The position numbers and the translations under genes were made by a program. DNA of 36,924 bases from a virus. The stretch lies in IMG/VR virus record IMGVR_UViG_3300042898_000090, positions 1 to 36,924 of that record. One strand, written 5' to 3'. Shown here piece by piece: positions 1-6,840 of this stretch. The notes under the pieces are model-generated. The model made no database searches. It was not told the origin of the DNA and was given only the letters and a program-made list of their open reading frames with translations. Numbering within the stretch: position 1 is the stretch's first letter; each line of letters begins with the position of its first letter.

Positions 1-36
1 CTTTCAAACCGTTCCAAAATATTTAAGTCTTTAGTA

Positions 37-771
37 TTAATAACCGCTTTGTAACTCTTGAATCCACTCAATTGCGTTGTGCAAATCAATTTTATCTTCC
101 CTGTAACTTAGATATATTTCTTTGGCTTGCAAATACTTAGCATGGGCATCTTCTTGACTATCAAAGTACCCTATTTTAATGCGCTTACCGTTAACACAAA
201 TTTGGCTTTCCCACTTGTTATATCTGCGATACCAATTAACGCCCGTATAACCTGATTTGTTACGGCTATCCAGTTTTCTATCTGATGTAAATGGCTTTGG
301 CTTACTTGCTTTGCGTTGTGCTAATGCCTTTCTATCTAGCATTACGCGTTCAGCGTTCCACCAACGGTCGGCGGCTTTAGTAGGGTTATCTATCCAGTAT
401 TTAACCCAACGCCTACCGTTTGCTATCCCACCCATCATGGTATCAACGGGCATACCGCCACGGGCTATGTTCCAACCTATGCGGTTAGTAGGTCTTAACA
501 ATGCTTCAATTTGTTCACAATATTCACGGGTATCGGCTACTAAAACTACCTCATATATTAAGTTGGAATGTTTACGAATAGCGCGATTAACAACGGCACA
601 TTTAGTATCAGGGCTACGGCGTGATGCGGCTTGATGGTCTATCCATCTATCCCTAACCATGCTTTGCGTAATACCTACATAGCCTTGTTTGGTAATGTCG
701 GTATGTTCGGGCTTGTGTATCCAATAAACAACACTTGCCCCATTGGGTTGATGTTCAGTTCCTATTTGCAT
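37..771 (-). CDS. GIY-YIG endonuclease with C-terminal AP2 DNA-binding domain (homing-type)
   Basis: The 244-residue protein begins with a GIY-YIG-like nuclease core: VYWI at residues 15-18, GYVGIT at 30-35, a following Arg42 in RDRW, and an EALLRP segment that supplies the likely catalytic Glu, ending in a GWNIARGG motif. The C-terminal part (about 172-220) has an AP2/ERF-type fold signature: SGYTGV, then W and KWES, then GKRIKIGYFDSQEDA. AP2 domains fused to nucleases are typical of phage homing endonucleases. The gene overlaps the HNH gene upstream and would sit just before the small terminase on a closed circle. It is probably a selfish nuclease, though a role in packaging-end cleavage cannot be excluded. 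Confidence 0.82.
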   Translation of the reverse strand: MQIGTEHQPNGASVVYWIHKPEHTDITKQGYVGITQSMVRDRWIDHQAASRRSPDTKCAVVNRAIRKHSNLIYEVVLVADTREYCEQIEALLRPTNRIGWNIARGGMPVDTMMGGIANGRRWVKYWIDNPTKAADRWWNAERVMLDRKALAQRKASKPKPFTSDRKLDSRNKSGYTGVNWYRRYNKWESQICVNGKRIKIGYFDSQEDAHAKYLQAKEIYLSYREDKIDLHNAIEWIQELQSGY

Positions 772-1186
772 TTGTCACCATATATGCATAATCGTTCTTT
801 GTGTAGTCTTTTGCACCATCTTGGGCATAGTGCCTGTAGATTCCCTGCTTTTCTAGCCCTGATTTTTGGCTATGGCAATTGTGGCAAAGGGATTGGAATA
901 TGTTGCGGCTGAACGCATGGCTACCTATGTGCTTCCATGCAAAGAGATGGTCTATATGCTTTGCTGATGCCACTATGTTGCGTGATAAACACCCTTGGCA
1001 TAGGGGTTGTTTGCTTATCTGTACCGCCCTAATGCTTTTCCATAATGGCGTTTGGTATGCGCTATCTGTATCCCGCCTTGCCATGTTGTCGATACCACCA
1101 TGTTCTAAGCAGTAGGTGTTCAACTTACTTCTAGGGTTCTTACACCCTAATGATGAACACTTACTGTTAGTTGGTACTGATGGCAT
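755..1186 (-). CDS. HNH endonuclease, packaging-associated type
   Basis: The 143-residue protein has a clear HNH core: Cys63-x2-Cys66, then HIDH at 77-80, then Cys101-x2-Cys104-His105, with an Asn-rich stretch between. The N-terminus carries an extra Cys/His pattern (Cys10, Cys15, Cys26, His29) that may bind a second zinc. HNH proteins of this size commonly lie next to the terminase in HK97-type cos phages and help terminase cut the packaging site. Here only the GIY-YIG gene would separate it from the small terminase if the genome closes. It overlaps the 1186-1584 gene by one base. The nuclease call is firm; the packaging role is inferred from context. Confidence 0.85.
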   Translation of the reverse strand: MPSVPTNSKCSSLGCKNPRSKLNTYCLEHGGIDNMARRDTDSAYQTPLWKSIRAVQISKQPLCQGCLSRNIVASAKHIDHLFAWKHIGSHAFSRNIFQSLCHNCHSQKSGLEKQGIYRHYAQDGAKDYTKNDYAYMVTNANRN

Positions 1187-1584
1187 TAGGCTAGGAATCG
1201 CAGTTTGTATAGCGTACTGTTAATCAGGTTAGCAATGGTATCCACTTCGTTCTGTAGTTCGCTATCCTGTGGAAATCCTGATGCGCGGCGCAATGTTGCC
1301 ACTTCATCTTTAAGGTAGATAAAGTAATCGATAGGGTTACTTGCGGGTAATTGGTAGTCGGCTTGGTATCTTGTAAGCAAACCGTACTTACCTTGGAACG
1401 CTTCTACGAATCCATCTACTAGGTCGCTTACTTCATCGTAATAAGTACCCAATGCCATGTGTTCGGAATAACTTGGGGTATTGAAATGCAAGATATGCGC
1501 GTTGGTTACGCTATGCAATAGGCACATAACAAACTGCATCACGGGGTCGCCTTGGGCGGCTTCAGCACGAAATTTAACCATCAT
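1186..1584 (-). CDS. DUF5856-like helical protein (Dps/ferritin-like appearance)
   Basis: The 132-residue, mostly helical protein contains a stretch around residues 20-70 with HSVTNAHILHFNTPSYSEHM and later GFVEAFQGKYG. I recall this pattern from a phage family annotated DUF5856, in which a helix pair resembles Dps/ferritin-like proteins. Its function is not established. The start gives MMVKF, with the first ATG overlapping the TGA of the upstream nuclease gene (ATGA), so the two are translationally coupled. No metal-ligand set is complete enough to claim ferroxidase activity. Confidence 0.6.
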   Translation of the reverse strand: MMVKFRAEAAQGDPVMQFVMCLLHSVTNAHILHFNTPSYSEHMALGTYYDEVSDLVDGFVEAFQGKYGLLTRYQADYQLPASNPIDYFIYLKDEVATLRRASGFPQDSELQNEVDTIANLINSTLYKLRFLA

Positions 1585-1907
1585 AATCCTTCGGGTAGTG
1601 GAACATCGTTAGGCCAAAGCCCATATAACTGTAATTTTCGCACCGTTTCCTTATGTGCGTAAAGCCAAATCTTTTGGCGTTCTTCTTTGGTCAATCCTTT
1701 GCCTTGGTCTATTTCCATGTGGCATTGATTGCATAGGCTTGCAATTAGGTTGTCATCGGCTTTTATGCCCCTGCCCTTGCCGCCTTGCCAATTGGTGTGC
1801 GCCGCTACTACCGTTCCATCATCAGAACCGCAATATTGGCACGGTATTTCGCGGGCGTTGCGTAATAGGTTGGGGCTACGAATATATTGGTGTTTGGGGA
1901 ATCTCAT
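1581..1907 (-). CDS. YbcO/DUF1364-like HNH-superfamily nuclease
   Basis: The 108-residue protein carries Cys23-x2-Cys26 and His37 in AAHTNW, then Cys59-x2-CysHis (62-63) followed by Glu64 and Asp67 in CHMEIDQG. This arrangement matches the DUF1364 family of small phage nucleases such as YbcO of E. coli prophage DLP12, which sits among recombination and junction-processing genes. It may process replication or recombination intermediates. It overlaps genes on both sides by ATGA. It is distinct from the HNH gene at 755-1186, so the block has two unrelated Cys/His nucleases. Confidence 0.7.
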   Translation of the reverse strand: MRFPKHQYIRSPNLLRNAREIPCQYCGSDDGTVVAAHTNWQGGKGRGIKADDNLIASLCNQCHMEIDQGKGLTKEERQKIWLYAHKETVRKLQLYGLWPNDVPLPEGL

Positions 1908-2362
1908 TCAATTTCTACCACTAAGTTACCGTTTGATTTTATGTAATTTCGGGTTTTCTGAACATAGCGTTCAAATTCTGCACGGGTGATGCTTCCCTGT
2001 TGCAAATCGGCATATTCCAGTAAATCCCGCAACGCCTGTATGCCAACCCCATCCAATCCCATACGCATCGTGCTTTGGTAGCGTAAGGCGGCTTTGTGTA
2101 GGCTTTCTTGGGCTAACTCGCATACGGGCAGAACTTCAGGCCCTACCCCGTTTTTAGCCATCATTTCCGCTAGGTTTAGTACATCTACCAAGGTACGCCA
2201 ATCCTGTACCGTGCCATTACCCTTGATAATTGATTCAAGTGCGGCATATTCGGTTAGCCGCAATTTGTCTAACAAATGTCTAGGCGTGTAACTAGCCCCA
2301 ACAATGCCATGCGCGATTGGGTCTAACAATGCCCAAAATTTGCGTTTAGTGCGTTTACGCAT
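1904..2362 (-). CDS. Conserved phage protein of unknown function
   Basis: The 152-residue protein starts with a basic segment (MRKRTKRKF) followed by a helical domain with LRLTEYAALESI, VQDWRTLVDVLNLAEMM and later ALRDLLEYADLQ. I recall this architecture as a recurrent hypothetical protein in Burkholderiales-type phages, without a known function. The basic N-terminus could contact nucleic acid, which is inference. It overlaps the small Cys-rich gene upstream by 8 bases and the YbcO-like gene downstream by ATGA, so it belongs to the early operon. Confidence 0.6.
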   Translation of the reverse strand: MRKRTKRKFWALLDPIAHGIVGASYTPRHLLDKLRLTEYAALESIIKGNGTVQDWRTLVDVLNLAEMMAKNGVGPEVLPVCELAQESLHKAALRYQSTMRMGLDGVGIQALRDLLEYADLQQGSITRAEFERYVQKTRNYIKSNGNLVVEIE

Positions 2363-2540
2363 TTTTTGCTTGGTTTTGTCTTAGGTATTTGCCTGTAATA
2401 CGCTTGTTCCAACATTGTTGGCAAATCCACTTAATGCCCATTTCTATGCCGCCTTCGGGCGGTTTGCTTATGTCGCATTTGGTGCAAAGTTTAAACTTGT
2501 GATTGGCAAACCTTGCGCCAATGTCTATTTGCGGCATCAT
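2355..2540 (-). CDS. Small Cys4 zinc-ribbon protein
   Basis: The 61-residue protein (MMPQIDIGARF...) has two CxxC pairs, CTKC and CQQC, about 20 residues apart, a small zinc-ribbon pattern. I chose the ATG at 2540 rather than the alternative start at 2597 because it overlaps the TGA of the upstream gene as ATGA and has an AGGGAC ribosome site a few bases before it. The longer frame would overlap the neighbouring gene by 60 bases. Function unknown; a nucleic-acid or protein adaptor is plausible. Confidence 0.6.
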   Translation of the reverse strand: MMPQIDIGARFANHKFKLCTKCDISKPPEGGIEMGIKWICQQCWNKRITGKYLRQNQAKNA

Positions 2541-2731
2541 GCTTGTCCCTTTTTTACCCACGCAACAAAGTCTGTGCATCGTTTTTTCCAACCCCAATTA
2601 CTTGTGTGGGCTTGAGACATCGTTAGTGGTCTATAAAATCTTGGTTTGTGCTTTAACCTGCAAACATCCATTGGGTAGTCTTGGGTTGCCGTGTAGTTAG
2701 TGCAATTGTGGCAATAGCGGGTTGCACTCAT
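2537..2731 (-). CDS. Small Cys-rich phage protein
   Basis: The 64-residue protein has CHNC near the N-terminus, Cys24 after a DYPMDV segment, and a later KKRCTDF with Cys52. This is a Cys4-type pattern typical of tiny phage proteins with a bound zinc. An AAGGAAA ribosome site precedes the ATG at 2731. The stop overlaps the start of the next small zinc gene. Function unknown. Confidence 0.6.
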   Translation of the reverse strand: MSATRYCHNCTNYTATQDYPMDVCRLKHKPRFYRPLTMSQAHTSNWGWKKRCTDFVAWVKKGQA

Positions 2732-2952
2732 GCTTGTTTCCTTATGTTAATGGCCTTCAAAACGCGATCACGCAATGTTATATCTGCGCCAAGCAATGCA
2801 ATATCTGCTCTTGCAACACAACGCTCACGTTCGGCAGAAACGACAAGGGCGGCAAAGCGTTCAAGTTTGTCAAGATATGTAATTTCACCTGTGCGCCAGT
2901 AAAACGGCATTTGTGCCTCTTGTGCCATGCGAATAATCTCTTGTTTTGTCAT
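2728..2952 (-). CDS. Small conserved phage protein with ERFAALV motif
   Basis: From the ATG at 2952 the protein is 74 residues, beginning [13 protein letters not shown] and continuing LDKLERFAALVVSAERERC. The pattern of an ERFAAL helix followed by an AERE-Cys helix is one I recall in many phage hypothetical proteins near replication genes. The ATG at 2952 overlaps the TGA of a 27-residue gene (ATGA), which favours it over the longer reading from 3021. That longer reading would add residues encoded by the small gene in another frame. Function unknown. Confidence 0.6.
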   Translation of the reverse strand: MTKQEIIRMAQEAQMPFYWRTGEITYLDKLERFAALVVSAERERCVARADIALLGADITLRDRVLKAINIRKQA

Positions 2953-3032
2953 ACGCCGCCGTTTAATATAAAAATAACCCAACCCCAAAAGGCAATCAGA
3001 AATAAAAATATCAATCCCCATTGTTTACTCAT
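2949..3032 (-). CDS. 27-residue single-pass membrane protein
   Basis: An ATG at 3032 opens a 27-codon frame: MSKQWGLIF, a hydrophobic stretch [14 protein letters not shown], then NGGV and a TGA. The start overlaps the stop of the 81-residue gene upstream (ATGA) and the stop overlaps the next start (ATGA). The two junctions give exact, in-phase coupling. The core is long enough for one membrane span. Function unknown. Confidence 0.6.
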   Translation of the reverse strand: MSKQWGLIFLFLIAFWGWVIFILNGGV

Positions 3033-3274
3033 GGTTCTTGCGCCCTGTCTTTTTCTTCTGCAAGATGTTGCCGCAATTTGTTAACGCCAACCATTTCTAG
3101 TTCGGCAAATTGTTCATCAGTTAGAACTCCCATAATGCTAATGCCCTCATAGGTTACATCTTCAATGTTTTCAAAAAATGTGCCGTGTTCATCCCGTTCG
3201 TATGACATTTTGCAAGTAACGGTTACACCGCCCGCGCCAGTTGTGGCGTTAAAGGTAAATTCGTAATCTCTCAT
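3029..3274 (-). CDS. Hypothetical small acidic protein
   Basis: The 81-residue protein starts [13 protein letters not shown] and has alternating polar strands, then an acidic helix ([26 protein letters not shown]). I do not recognise a family. The start overlaps the TGA of the 236-residue gene upstream and the stop overlaps the 27-residue membrane gene downstream, so it is a full member of the coupled chain. The beta-rich first half and helical second half suggest a compact alpha/beta domain. Confidence 0.6.
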   Translation of the reverse strand: MRDYEFTFNATTGAGGVTVTCKMSYERDEHGTFFENIEDVTYEGISIMGVLTDEQFAELEMVGVNKLRQHLAEEKDRAQEP

Positions 3275-3981
3275 ATTTGTCCTTTTTGAATTACATAGTC
3301 GTGAAAAACAACACCTTTGGTTATATCGCCAACTTTGTGCGCTTTAACCCAACAAGTTTTACCCGTTTTAAGACGCCTTAAATGACCCCTGCGGTCGTGT
3401 AATCTAGGGCTTGCGTGTGTACCCCCTTGATGTTCATTTTTAGGCGTAGCAGGTTCAACAATTACCGTAGTCCAATCGTAAGTAGGAATTTTTCCTTCTT
3501 TAATTTTTCGTTGATTAGTAAATGTAGATTTTGTAAAAGGTTGATGCGCTTGTACTGATTGCGTTAACGATTCAAGCCAAATACCGCAAAAAGAAAGCAT
3601 TGTTTCTGCCATTTTTTTAGATATTTCTTTGCCATCGTCTATTGGCCCGTAACGCAACATATTGCCATCAACCACATAAACCATAGGCGGGAATTTAGTT
3701 GGCATACGCCCTGTTACACCTTTCCATGTAGATACCACAATGCCTTCTTCAGGGTTAGTACCAACCACCATAAAAATAGTGTCATAAGACGCATGAGTTT
3801 TGGTTTTACCGCGCCAAACCACAATGTTTTTTTCAAACGGCGGGCGATACTTCATCAATGGTTCGGTAACGGCATGGCTTCTATCGTCAACATAACCCGA
3901 CAAATCAAACCATTGCATTTCAGTAGGGTCAATGCCACCGTCAAAAGCCATTTTGATAGTTTCACGAATTAACGGGGTCAT
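3271..3981 (-). CDS. Conserved phage protein with HASPR-RRGHLRR C-terminal motif
   Basis: The 236-residue protein has a beta-rich central part ([27 protein letters not shown]) and a C-terminal segment [18 protein letters not shown] followed by [13 protein letters not shown] and KGVVFHDY. I recall the HASPR-x-RRGH segment as a conserved tail in many phage hypothetical proteins of unknown role. The His/Arg-rich patch could bind nucleic acid or metal, which is speculation. It starts with ATG overlapping the TGA of a 30-residue gene. Confidence 0.6.
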   Translation of the reverse strand: MTPLIRETIKMAFDGGIDPTEMQWFDLSGYVDDRSHAVTEPLMKYRPPFEKNIVVWRGKTKTHASYDTIFMVVGTNPEEGIVVSTWKGVTGRMPTKFPPMVYVVDGNMLRYGPIDDGKEISKKMAETMLSFCGIWLESLTQSVQAHQPFTKSTFTNQRKIKEGKIPTYDWTTVIVEPATPKNEHQGGTHASPRLHDRRGHLRRLKTGKTCWVKAHKVGDITKGVVFHDYVIQKGQI

Positions 3982-4070
3982 AAAGGCGAATCTTCAAAGT
4001 TTTCGGGGTTGAACTTAGGAATTTTGTTACCCTTGTCTTTAGGGTTTGGAAATGGGGGAAAAGGCCACAT
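3978..4070 (-). CDS. 30-residue proline-rich micropeptide
   Basis: From the ATG at 4070 the frame reads MWPFPPFPNPKDKG and ends ENFEDSPL, then TGA. Its stop overlaps the next gene's ATG as TTATGA, the same coupling seen throughout this operon. The N-terminus is rich in Pro and aromatics and the rest is charged and probably disordered. The ribosome site is weak (GAAAG). Real coding is likely but unproven. Confidence 0.5.
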   Translation of the reverse strand: MWPFPPFPNPKDKGNKIPKFNPENFEDSPL

Positions 4071-4134
4071 TTGCTACTTTCTTTAAGACCGTGATGTAAC
4101 GGCATGGTTTGATTATAAATTCACTAATACTCAT
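4039..4134 (-). CDS. Possible 31-residue small ORF
   Basis: An ATG at 4134 opens a 31-codon frame (MSISEFIIKPCRYITVLKK, then VANVAFSPISKP) that overlaps the 30-residue gene by 32 bases. It would fill the otherwise empty gap after the 110-residue gene. No good ribosome site is visible and I recognise no family. It may be real or chance. This gap holds nothing else I can support. Confidence 0.25.
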   Translation of the reverse strand: MSISEFIIKPCRYITVLKKVANVAFSPISKP

Positions 4135-4149
4135 TTTTCAACAAATTGT

Positions 4150-4482
4150 TTACTCTGTTGCTTTTATGCCATTGCGTTCGTTAGCCGATTCGGTACGCCA
4201 TATTTCCCCCTTAATTGTCGCCGCGGTTAATTTCCATTTCAGCGTTTCTTCTTCTTCGATTGCTTCTGCTAAACCTTTTAACAAAACTTGATAGTCAGGG
4301 TGCGCGTAGGCTTCGCGTTCTTGTGCCGCCGCGCTTTCGTAGCCCGCTTCCATTGCCACTTTCATAAGCAATGCTTTTTTGGTCTTACGGAATTCTTCAA
4401 GGTAGATGCGTTCGGCTTTAGCCTTGGCATATCTTGGTGCGTTTTCCAAAATGAAATCTACTGTTTTGTAAGGCGCGTTCAT
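4150..4482 (-). CDS. Conserved helical phage protein near recombination nuclease
   Basis: The 110-residue protein is almost entirely helical and charged: YKTVDFILENAPRYAKAKAE, then EFRKTKKALLM, AQEREAYAHPDY, and EEEETLKWKLTAA. I recall this pattern (TVD-x-I-x-ENAP and AQEREAYAH) as a recurrent phage protein next to recombination and nuclease genes. Its function is unknown. It starts at an ATGA overlap with the VRR-NUC-like gene, so the two are probably made together and could interact. Confidence 0.6.
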   Translation of the reverse strand: MNAPYKTVDFILENAPRYAKAKAERIYLEEFRKTKKALLMKVAMEAGYESAAAQEREAYAHPDYQVLLKGLAEAIEEEETLKWKLTAATIKGEIWRTESANERNGIKATE

Positions 4483-4745
4483 TTAATTACCTTAATCATC
4501 CGTAATGCGGCTTCAGGGCTATCAACGCGGCATAAGGTACTTCCACCCCAATTTTCAAAGAAGTCGGCTTGTAGGGGCGTTAAACGCCCTTTAACCGTGC
4601 TTTTTAATTCCATCAGAAAGGTATGCCCGCGGTAGCCAACCAAAAGGTCAACGGGTAGCCCAATAATCCAAACATAAGCACCCGCGGCGCGTAGTGCGCT
4701 AACAATTTGCGTTTGGTTAACATCAATCCTAGCGGCGTATCGCAT
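4479..4745 (-). CDS. VRR-NUC-like PD-(D/E)xK nuclease
   Basis: The 88-residue protein fits the minimal VRR-NUC fold: an N-terminal helix (NQTQIVSALRAAGA), Asp33 in VDLLVGYRG, then Glu46-x-Lys48 in FLMELKS, and LTPLQ at 55-59. The D-ExK triplet and LTPxQ follow the phage VRR-NUC family, whose members resolve or cut branched DNA. The small size is normal for phage versions. It lies between the 110-residue helical gene and the 4729-4935 gene and overlaps both. Confidence 0.75.
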   Translation of the reverse strand: MRYAARIDVNQTQIVSALRAAGAYVWIIGLPVDLLVGYRGHTFLMELKSTVKGRLTPLQADFFENWGGSTLCRVDSPEAALRMIKVIK

Positions 4746-4935
4746 TTAAATCCTTTTGTTCATTCATTCTTTGCTTTAAATCATCAGCGGCTTTTTGTCC
4801 GCGCTTGGCGGCAATTTCTTTGATGGTTTTGTTCCACCATTCGATTGCTTCGCCCCTACCTTCTTCCAATTGCTTTTTACGGTATCGGGCAACCCATTCC
4901 CGCGCTTCGCAATCCTTAAAGTGTTCCATGTCCAT
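4729..4935 (-). CDS. Small helical phage protein
   Basis: The protein is about 68 residues: MDMEHFKDCEAREWVARYRKK, then GRGEAIEWWNKTIKEIAAKRGQKAADDLKQRM. It is basic and helical. Starts possible in this frame are TTG at 4938, ATG at 4935 and ATG at 4929; I chose the ATG at 4935. The pattern of a KKRG-like turn followed by AADDLKQRM resembles small phage proteins I recall around replication genes. Function unknown. It overlaps the 40-residue gene upstream and the VRR-NUC-like gene downstream. Confidence 0.55.
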   Translation of the reverse strand: MDMEHFKDCEAREWVARYRKKQLEEGRGEAIEWWNKTIKEIAAKRGQKAADDLKQRMNEQKDLNAIRR

Positions 4936-5038
4936 CAATATCGCCAGTTAGTTCCAAGGCTTTGCGTATCACCCATTGCGGGTAACTAACCCCATCCCGC
5001 ACCCTGTCCAATATTCGCATCGCTATTTCGTAGGTCAT
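4916..5038 (-). CDS. 40-residue conserved phage micropeptide
   Basis: The ATG at 5038 overlaps the TGA of the DUF6475 gene (ATGA). The frame reads MTYEIAMRILDRVRDGVSYP, then QWVIRKALELTGDI and ends GHGTL. A short helical domain with the ILDRVRDG-x-SYP and ALELTGDI pattern is one I recall among phage hypothetical proteins. Exact coupling at the upstream end and length consistent with the neighbours argue that it is real. Function unknown. Confidence 0.6.
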   Translation of the reverse strand: MTYEIAMRILDRVRDGVSYPQWVIRKALELTGDIDGHGTL

Positions 5039-5625
5039 TTGTAGCCCAATGCTTGCGTAATTTGAGTATGCAATTCAAGGGGCTTGCTTGGGTTGCCCCC
5101 TGCTATCAATCTAGGTTTTGGCAAAGCCAACCCTTTTTTAATAAACATTTCGTCAGGCGACCTATCACCCATTAAGGCGGGTACATGGCTTGTTTGCCCA
5201 TCGTGCGCTTTGTAAAGTTCGCAAAACCTATGTTGTAAATAACTTAATTCCTTTGTTTCGGTGCGGCAAAACTTTGACCATCCACCCATATCCCGAATAC
5301 TTGCATGGGTTGCGCTATCGCCAAAATCAACATCGGTATAAGCCCCAACCGAACTCATGGCTTCATACACCCGCCCCCATTCACGCAAAGAACGGTCGGT
5401 TTTAGTGCCGCCCAAGATACGCACAATATCGGCAACCTTTGGCGCAAAGTGTCCTTTGTCGGGGTCGGTCGCATGGTTGCTTAGTGCCTGTACCACTTGT
5501 TCAAACTCAAATGCTTGGCAACCGTTCCACCAAACATTTAAAGTAAATTCGCTTACATCTTGCTTCCAGTAACCAAGCGCATCGCCAACTAATTTGTAAA
5601 AATTGGCTTTTTGATTTGCGTTCAT
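5035..5625 (-). CDS. DUF6475 protein, candidate replicative helicase loader
   Basis: The 196-residue protein has the DUF6475 pattern: an N-terminal helix, NVWWNGCQAFEFEQVVQAL near 30-48, then DPDKGHFAPKVADIVRIL, and later DMGGWSKFC. The WW, short helix and KPADIV-like segments resemble small phage helicase-loader domains such as g39P. The loader function is inferred from that resemblance and from its place directly after the DUF1376 initiator. It overlaps the initiator gene by 4 bases. Acting in replication initiation is likely; the precise role is not shown. Confidence 0.7.
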   Translation of the reverse strand: MNANQKANFYKLVGDALGYWKQDVSEFTLNVWWNGCQAFEFEQVVQALSNHATDPDKGHFAPKVADIVRILGGTKTDRSLREWGRVYEAMSSVGAYTDVDFGDSATHASIRDMGGWSKFCRTETKELSYLQHRFCELYKAHDGQTSHVPALMGDRSPDEMFIKKGLALPKPRLIAGGNPSKPLELHTQITQALGYK

Positions 5626-6344
5626 ACAAAACCTTCTTTCTTCAATAGTTTTTCAACAACGGCGCGGTTTGATGCTTCCAATGATTCTTGTTTGTTAAGT
5701 TTGGGTTTTATGCCATCAGGCGGTAAAGCCTTGGCTAACCATTCCAAAGGTTGAATAGGTTTTGCCCTAATGCAATCGCGCAGGGTGTTCACCAATGTTT
5801 CATCGCCGTGCGCTTTTCTTAGGCTACCAAGAAATGACCGTGCGCTTTTATCGGTTGTACCCGCATTGGTTAACAATGGAACACCATAACCAAAAATAAT
5901 TTCATCAGGCGTTAGGGGCGGTTTAACGCCCGTATCTTTAGATACGGAATTGTGTTCTGTGTTCTGTGTTCTGTGTACTGTGTCTTGTGTAGCATTGCTA
6001 TCGGATTGCGTTCGCAATGCGTTCGCATCCTTCTTGTTCCATCTAGCCTTTGCAGATGCACTAGCCTTTTCACTTTTTTCGCCTGTTTTAGCAATTTCTT
6101 TGTTTGCACGATGATGAACCCATCCATCTATTGTGCGTTCGAAATACTCTTGCAATACGGATGCAATGCAATCGCTATGCGTTCGCATACGAATCTGTCT
6201 TGCAACTTCGGTTATTTCAAGTGGAATAGGTAATTCGTGTAGATAGTACCAATCAAGCAAACGCCTATAGGCTAAATCTTCCATATCGGAAAGATGCGAT
6301 GTGTGACTTTGATAGTCACCAATATTGAACTGGTAATAGTGCAT
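5622..6344 (-). CDS. DUF1376 (YdaU-like) replication initiator
   Basis: From the ATG at 6344 the protein is 240 residues. The N-terminus is a DUF1376 domain: MHYYQFNIGDYQSHT, LSDMEDLAYRRLLDWYY and LHELPIP. Such proteins act as phage origin-binding initiators with a wing-helix-like first domain. A basic Ser/Ala-rich segment follows, then a low-complexity linker whose DNA is tandem repeats (5951-5992), and a C-terminal helical domain. The longer reading starts with GTG at 6368 and adds an unsupported 8 residues. It is followed by the candidate loader. The tandem repeats inside the gene parallel the lambda O gene, which holds the origin. Confidence 0.8.
   Translation of the reverse strand: MHYYQFNIGDYQSHTSHLSDMEDLAYRRLLDWYYLHELPIPLEITEVARQIRMRTHSDCIASVLQEYFERTIDGWVHHRANKEIAKTGEKSEKASASAKARWNKKDANALRTQSDSNATQDTVHRTQNTEHNSVSKDTGVKPPLTPDEIIFGYGVPLLTNAGTTDKSARSFLGSLRKAHGDETLVNTLRDCIRAKPIQPLEWLAKALPPDGIKPKLNKQESLEASNRAVVEKLLKKEGFV
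5951..5992. repeat. Six tandem heptamers inside initiator gene (candidate iterons)
   Basis: Six consecutive 7-bp units are present: TGTGTTC three times, then TGTGTAC, TGTGTCT and TGTGTAG. They occupy 42 bp in the linker part of the DUF1376 gene, which on the coding strand gives His/Thr/Asn/Gln-rich codons. The run is unusually regular for coding DNA. In lambda-type phages the initiator binds repeats inside its own gene, so this may be part of the origin. Confidence 0.7.
6007..6187. repeat. Repeats of TGCGTTCGCA near the candidate origin
   Basis: Three exact copies of the near-palindrome TGCGTTCGCA are at 6007-6016, 6018-6027 and 6178-6187, with a partial copy TGCGTTCGAA at 6134-6143. The first two are adjacent. 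They lie next to the heptamer run at 5951-5992 within the initiator gene. Together the two repeat classes look like a composite binding region, possibly the replication origin. Coding constraint is an alternative explanation. Confidence 0.5.
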
Positions 6345-6410
6345 TTTTTTCCACTTTAAAAAAACCACTTAAAAGAAACGGCGGCAGGGAAAAAAGTGGG
6401 AATCCTTTTC

Positions 6411-6431
6411 GGTTGGGTAATTAGTCCAACC
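6411..6431 (-). promoter_or_regulatory. Hairpin between the 65-residue gene and initiator gene
   Basis: GGTTGG at 6411-6416 pairs with CCAACC at 6426-6431 across a 9-base loop. No U-run follows on either strand, so a classical terminator is not supported. It could be an attenuator or operator acting on the initiator gene just downstream on the minus strand. The rest of the gap between 6345 and 6454 shows no convincing gene. Confidence 0.4.
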
Positions 6432-6454
6432 TAGCCGTGTTTCAAAAAATTGTA

Positions 6455-6652
6455 TCAAAGAATCATCAATGTATGCAAAATTTCGCGTTCATTGTGCAAC
6501 ATAGCAAAATATTCTGTTTGTGCCGCATCTTTAAAAAGATGATAGCAAATCAAGTGATACAAAGAATCTTGCATTGATTGATTGGCAACCGCAAATGCTA
6601 AATGTTCGGTCATCATTGATTTGTAGTGAAAGTATTTTTCTAATTTAGTCAT
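6455..6652 (-). CDS. Hypothetical small helical protein
   Basis: The 65-residue protein starts MTKLEKYFHYKSMMTEHLAF and is largely helical with many aromatic and His residues (YHLICYHLFK). I do not recognise a family. The ATG at 6652 overlaps the end of the regulator gene by 8 bases, so both are in one early unit. It separates the regulator from the initiator and could be a replication or anti-host accessory, which is not shown. Confidence 0.5.
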   Translation of the reverse strand: MTKLEKYFHYKSMMTEHLAFAVANQSMQDSLYHLICYHLFKDAAQTEYFAMLHNEREILHTLMIL

Positions 6653-6839
6653 TTTTTTGTAACCTTTTGTTTAAGAAAACTTTAGGATGCAACAACTTAA
6701 CTGATGCGGGTATTCCCCTAGTTAACCAGTTGTGAACACGTTGCGGTGAATTGATGCCTATGCGCTTTGCTACCGCGGTAGTACCGCCCAATAAGGCTAT
6801 CAATTGCTTGTCGGCTTGAATTTGGTCTTGTTTGGTCAT
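6645..6839 (-). CDS. Cro/YdaS-like helix-turn-helix regulator
   Basis: The 64-residue protein has a Cro/YdaS-type HTH between residues 11 and 50: KQLIALLGGTTAVAKRIGI, then SPQRVHNWLTRGIPASVKL. The layout of a first helix, AVAKRIGI turn and RVHNWL recognition helix is typical of short phage Cro proteins. It would bind operators between the two divergent operons. A perfect 15-bp palindrome (6860-6874) and a 5-bp inverted repeat lie directly upstream of its start. No CI-like partner is visible in the window, so it may be a single early regulator rather than part of a lysogeny switch. Confidence 0.75.
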   Translation of the reverse strand: MTKQDQIQADKQLIALLGGTTAVAKRIGINSPQRVHNWLTRGIPASVKLLHPKVFLNKRLQKND

Positions 6840-6840
6840 A

